Shown here piece after piece: positions 6,909-10,058 of a stretch of DNA of 10,058 nucleotides. The stretch is from NCBI GenBank assembly GCA_937952925.1, contig CALFYA010000400.1, positions 1-10,058 of the forward strand, in the 5' to 3' direction. Made by a program: the position numbers and the translations under genes. Each line of letters begins with the position of its first letter. The stretch's first letter is position 1. The DNA comes from an uncultured Moraxellaceae bacterium. Its GTDB lineage: Bacteria > Pseudomonadota > Gammaproteobacteria > Pseudomonadales > Moraxellaceae. A model generated the notes under the pieces. The model did no database searches. It was not told the DNA's origin and saw nothing but the letters and a program-made list of their open reading frames with translations.

Positions 6909-7382
6909 AAGCAATTTTTGATTTCTGTCGTTGCAAGTTTGACGATGACACTCGTCGCTGCACCAAGCTATGCCGAGCAGGCGAAACAACCCGTCCGTGC
7001 TGAGCTGCAAGCTCTCAAGATTAGTGTCAACAAAGACGGCAAAGAAACTGCTGCCGAAGCCAAAGAAGCCCGTCCGGGCGATCTGATCGAGTATCGTGCC
7101 ACTTACACCAATACCAGTAAGAAGACGATCTCTGGCCTCGCCGCCACCTTGCCGATTCCCAAAGACATGCAATTCACCGGTACAGCGACACCCGCAGGAG
7201 CGGAAGCTAGTACTGATGGAAAGACCTTCGCTATGATGCCCTTAAAACGCAAAGTAGGGGACAAGGTCGTTGATGTACCACTCGCTGATTATCGCGCGTT
7301 GCGTTGGCGTGTTGCAGAATTGCCGACTGGCAAATCCACCGTCGTCACCGCGCGCACCCGTGTTAATGGTGTTAATCCATAA
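6906..7382 (+). CDS. Small exported DUF11-type protein
   Basis: The 158-residue precursor has a clear Sec signal peptide (MKQFLISVVASLTMTLVAAP, then SYA with likely cleavage before EQ at 24-25). The mature part of about 134 residues looks like one beta-sandwich: GDLIEYRATYTNTS at 58-71 matches the start of DUF11/conserved-repeat domains, followed by LAATLPIPKDMQFTG at 78-92 and YRALRWRVAELPTG at 129-142. There is no cysteine, membrane segment or lipobox, so it should be soluble in the periplasm or released. It precedes the 874-residue DUF11-type gene by 38 bases, with no terminator between, which suggests a shared transcript and related job. The biochemical function is unknown; a partner or assembly role for the larger protein is only inference. 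Confidence 0.85.
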   Translation: MKQFLISVVASLTMTLVAAPSYAEQAKQPVRAELQALKISVNKDGKETAAEAKEARPGDLIEYRATYTNTSKKTISGLAATLPIPKDMQFTGTATPAGAEASTDGKTFAMMPLKRKVGDKVVDVPLADYRALRWRVAELPTGKSTVVTARTRVNGVNP

Positions 7383-7420
7383 CGTTTTTGAACCACAAGC
7401 ATTGAAAGGGGAGTCACTTC

Positions 7421-10045
7421 ATGCTTAAACAACCTCAACTTCGCCTGAGCCAATTGGCATCAGCTGTTGCTGTCATCGTTGGTGGCATCAGTGTGCTGCC
7501 TGCCGCTCACGCCGCCGCACCTGCCGCTGGCGTCAACATCAGCAACATTGCAAGCGCTAGCTATACCGACCAAAACGGTGTAACACAGACTGCATCTTCA
7601 AACGAAGTCAAAACCACTGTATTGCAAGTGGCGAGCTTCAGCTTGGTTGCTAATCGCACCACCACTGCCAACCCAAATGGTCAAGTATCGCTCAGCCATA
7701 CCCTGACCAACACCGGTAACGCAACCGACAACTTCACGATTGATTTGACGAACGTTGCGGGTGACAACTTCCAATACACCACCTTCAAAGTGTTTGTTGA
7801 TGCCAATGGTGATGGTTCGCCCGATAACAGCACTGATGTGAATGGTCAAACTGTACAGTTGGCACCAGGTCAATCCGTCAACCTGATCGTTGTTGCCACT
7901 GTACCTGCAACCGCAACTGATGGGCAAAACGGTAAGTTGACCATCAGCGCGACCAGCGTATTTGATACAGCAACCACCGACAGCAATACCGATACGGTCA
8001 ATGTCAACAGCTTGGCAAAAATCGTTGTCACCAAGTCTGCCAGCATTCAAACCGTACAGGCTGGCGACTTCGTCACCTATACCTTGAAATACCGCAACGA
8101 TGGTAACACCACAGCAACCGACGTTACCCTCAGTGACTTGCTCGACAGCAACTTGCAATATGTCAACGGTTCAGCACGTTGGAGTGCAACAGGCGCCACT
8201 GTACTGACCGAAGCAGATGACGCAGCAGACAAGTTCAAAGTTGTTGGTTCAACGGCTACTTTCGTTGTGCCAAGCGTTGCACCAAACACTGAAGGTCAAT
8301 TGACTTTCCAAGTGCAAGTGAAAGCTGCAGCTCCAGCAGGTGCGATTCCAAACGTTGCAAACTTCACCTATGATCCAGATGGTCCAGGTGGTACGCCAAC
8401 TGGCCCAAGCGAACAATCCAACATTTCGACCATTACTGTTGGTGCGTCGTACCTCGGTGCAATCAACGATTCGAGCACTGACAACTACAACGACGGTGAG
8501 CGTACCGTCACCAATGACGACACAATTTCGCAGCCAGTCAACCAAGGTCAATCGGCTGTATTCGAAACCTATGTGTGGAACCGTGGCAACACCGCTGAAA
8601 GCTACAACTTGACTGCAAATACCGCTGGTCTGCCAGCAGGTACCACAGTCACGTTCCTGAAGACCGCAAATGGTACTCAGTACACAGACAGCAACGGCGA
8701 TTCCATCGTTGACACTGGCCCAGTTGCAGTGGGTGCTAACACACCAGTATATGTCCGTATTACCTTGCCACAAGGCTATACCGGCGTTATTGGTCCCGAT
8801 AACTTGGCAACCATCGTCACCGCAACACCAGTACACAACACCGCTGCTCCTGACGTTGTGAACTTGGTCATCAGTGACATCATCACTGCCGGTGTAGATT
8901 TGACCAACGGTGGCAACACCCCAGCCGATGGTGATGGTCCATACGATTCAAATACCATTGTTGATGCAGCAACCACCGAAGCAGGCCAACCGGTCACCTT
9001 CCCGATTGCTGTCACCAATGATGGCCCAGCCAATGACACCTTCCAGTTGTCGGCTACTGTTCCACCAGGTTGGACAGTCACATTCTATGATGCCGACGAC
9101 ATTACTGGTGCCTGTAGCACGACTGTTGTGACCAACACTGGTTCGCTGGCGTCTGGTGCAACCAACAAGCTGTGTGCTGTGGTTACGCCTCCTGCCAATG
9201 CAACACCAGGCACATCTGATGTGATCTTCAATGTCACCTCCACCTCTTCAGGTGCGACTGACAGCATGAAAGATCAAGTGACTGTAGACGAAAACCGTAG
9301 CTTCGTCTTCACACCTGATCGTACTGGTACCATCGCTCCAGGCGGTACCGTGGTATACAGCCACACCCTGCAAAACACTGGTAACGTCACCGAAGGTGAT
9401 CAAGCGGGTGAATTGCCAATCGCAGTGACCAACTCGTTGGCTGGTACAACCACCACGTTGTATGTTGACCTCAACAACAACGGCACTGCAGAAGCCAATG
9501 AACAAGTCCTGAATAACGACCTCAACAGTGTGTTGCCAGGTGGTTTGGCTCCAAATCAAACCGTCACTGTTTTGGTTAAAGTTCAATCGCCATCGGGTGC
9601 AACCAACGGTCAGCAAGACGCTGCCATCGTGACCATTACCCCAACAGGTACTGTGAACAGCGAAGCAGCACCTAGCGCAGTGACTGTCACCGATACCACC
9701 AACATCGTTTCGGGTGGTCCATTGGTTCGTCTGTACAAGTATCAAGCCATTGATGCGCTTTGTGATGGTATGGCTGATGCTGCTTACAGCATGAACACCT
9801 TGTCTGCCAAACCAGGTGAGTGTGTGGTGTACCGCATTGATGCAATCAACGAAGGTACTGCAAACGCAGCCGACTTGGTGATTGAAGACGCCATCCCTGC
9901 TTACACGACCCTCAATGGTACTGTAAACAATGCAGGCACTTCAGGTACCGTTGGCAACACTGCAACGACCGTCACCAACACTGTTGGTACCTTGGCTCCA
10001 GCAGCGACTGCAAGCTTGGGCTTTGGTGTACAAATCGACCAATAA
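7421..10045 (+). CDS. Large exported DUF11-type repeat protein, probable envelope or surface protein
   Basis: This 874-residue protein starts at an ATG with GGGGAG seven bases upstream. A long signal peptide covers about 1-31 (core LASAVAVIVGGISVLPA, cleavage near AHA). The mature protein begins with a motif known from secreted DUF11 proteins, ISNIASASYTDQNG at 40-53. About six beta-sandwich repeats follow, near 86-195, 196-340, 376-485, 521-622, 625-765 and 766-874. Repeats two and six are closest to classic DUF11 (GDFVTYTLKYRNDGNTTATD at 215-234; VYRIDAINEGTANAADLVIE at 803-822). The others share an NTGN-like strand, an acidic loop (DANGDG at 127-132, DSNGD at 423-427, DLNNNG at 683-688) and an APGQS-like turn. 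Four cysteines occur (565, 585, 781, 801). It has no LPXTG, transmembrane helix or obvious beta-barrel. It ends LGFGVQIDQ at a TAA, so it appears complete. Function is unknown. Confidence 0.88.
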   Translation: MLKQPQLRLSQLASAVAVIVGGISVLPAAHAAAPAAGVNISNIASASYTDQNGVTQTASSNEVKTTVLQVASFSLVANRTTTANPNGQVSLSHTLTNTGNATDNFTIDLTNVAGDNFQYTTFKVFVDANGDGSPDNSTDVNGQTVQLAPGQSVNLIVVATVPATATDGQNGKLTISATSVFDTATTDSNTDTVNVNSLAKIVVTKSASIQTVQAGDFVTYTLKYRNDGNTTATDVTLSDLLDSNLQYVNGSARWSATGATVLTEADDAADKFKVVGSTATFVVPSVAPNTEGQLTFQVQVKAAAPAGAIPNVANFTYDPDGPGGTPTGPSEQSNISTITVGASYLGAINDSSTDNYNDGERTVTNDDTISQPVNQGQSAVFETYVWNRGNTAESYNLTANTAGLPAGTTVTFLKTANGTQYTDSNGDSIVDTGPVAVGANTPVYVRITLPQGYTGVIGPDNLATIVTATPVHNTAAPDVVNLVISDIITAGVDLTNGGNTPADGDGPYDSNTIVDAATTEAGQPVTFPIAVTNDGPANDTFQLSATVPPGWTVTFYDADDITGACSTTVVTNTGSLASGATNKLCAVVTPPANATPGTSDVIFNVTSTSSGATDSMKDQVTVDENRSFVFTPDRTGTIAPGGTVVYSHTLQNTGNVTEGDQAGELPIAVTNSLAGTTTTLYVDLNNNGTAEANEQVLNNDLNSVLPGGLAPNQTVTVLVKVQSPSGATNGQQDAAIVTITPTGTVNSEAAPSAVTVTDTTNIVSGGPLVRLYKYQAIDALCDGMADAAYSMNTLSAKPGECVVYRIDAINEGTANAADLVIEDAIPAYTTLNGTVNNAGTSGTVGNTATTVTNTVGTLAPAATASLGFGVQIDQ

Positions 10046-10058
10046 TCCACTGGATTAG

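Noticed and set aside
7598..8158. 186-residue minus-strand frame, plus similar antisense frames at 8249-8836 and 9248-9745
   Set aside because: They are opposite the large DUF11-type gene. Its strong codon bias and Thr/Asn/Val-rich content suppress antisense stops, and the translations lack domain features.

Overview
The window reads as chromosomal DNA of a gammaproteobacterium, most likely Pseudomonadales and possibly Moraxellaceae. That placement is inferred from the PurE/PurK, ArgA and ArgE sequences and from the argE-argA pairing; no rRNA or other marker is present to confirm it. Base composition looks close to 50% G+C. I saw no insertion sequence, prophage gene, CRISPR array, tRNA or rRNA.

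Layout. (1) Positions 210-1849 carry purE and purK, overlapping by four bases, which together convert AIR to CAIR in purine synthesis. (2) Positions 1850-2147 contain a strong intrinsic terminator (2020-2045). It is preceded by two smaller hairpins and a possible -10 box, so it may be the end of a small RNA rather than only a purK terminator. (3) A minus-strand gene (2148-2699) encodes a cytoplasmic phasin-like helical protein with an Ala/Lys-rich, histone-H1-like tail. (4) After a promoter-bearing gap comes an exported FKBP-type prolyl isomerase (3028-3774). A bidirectional terminator separates it from the convergent arginine genes. (5) On the minus strand, argE (6399-5233) and argA (5175-3829) form an apparent operon for the linear arginine pathway. 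(6) About 500 bases with no convincing gene (6400-6905) hold the likely argE promoter and a terminator-like inverted repeat. (7) The plus strand then carries a two-gene unit of exported DUF11-type proteins, one of 158 residues and one of 874 residues. It ends 13 bases before the window edge and may continue beyond it.

The housekeeping genes are intact and ordinary. The least explained part is the DUF11-type pair. The large protein is a string of beta-sandwich repeats of two kinds, with acidic Asp/Asn loops and two equally spaced cysteine pairs. It has no visible membrane or wall anchor, and its phenylalanine codon use is sharply different from that of purK, which suggests strong expression. 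I infer an abundant envelope or surface protein and its small partner. Its actual function cannot be read from the sequence.
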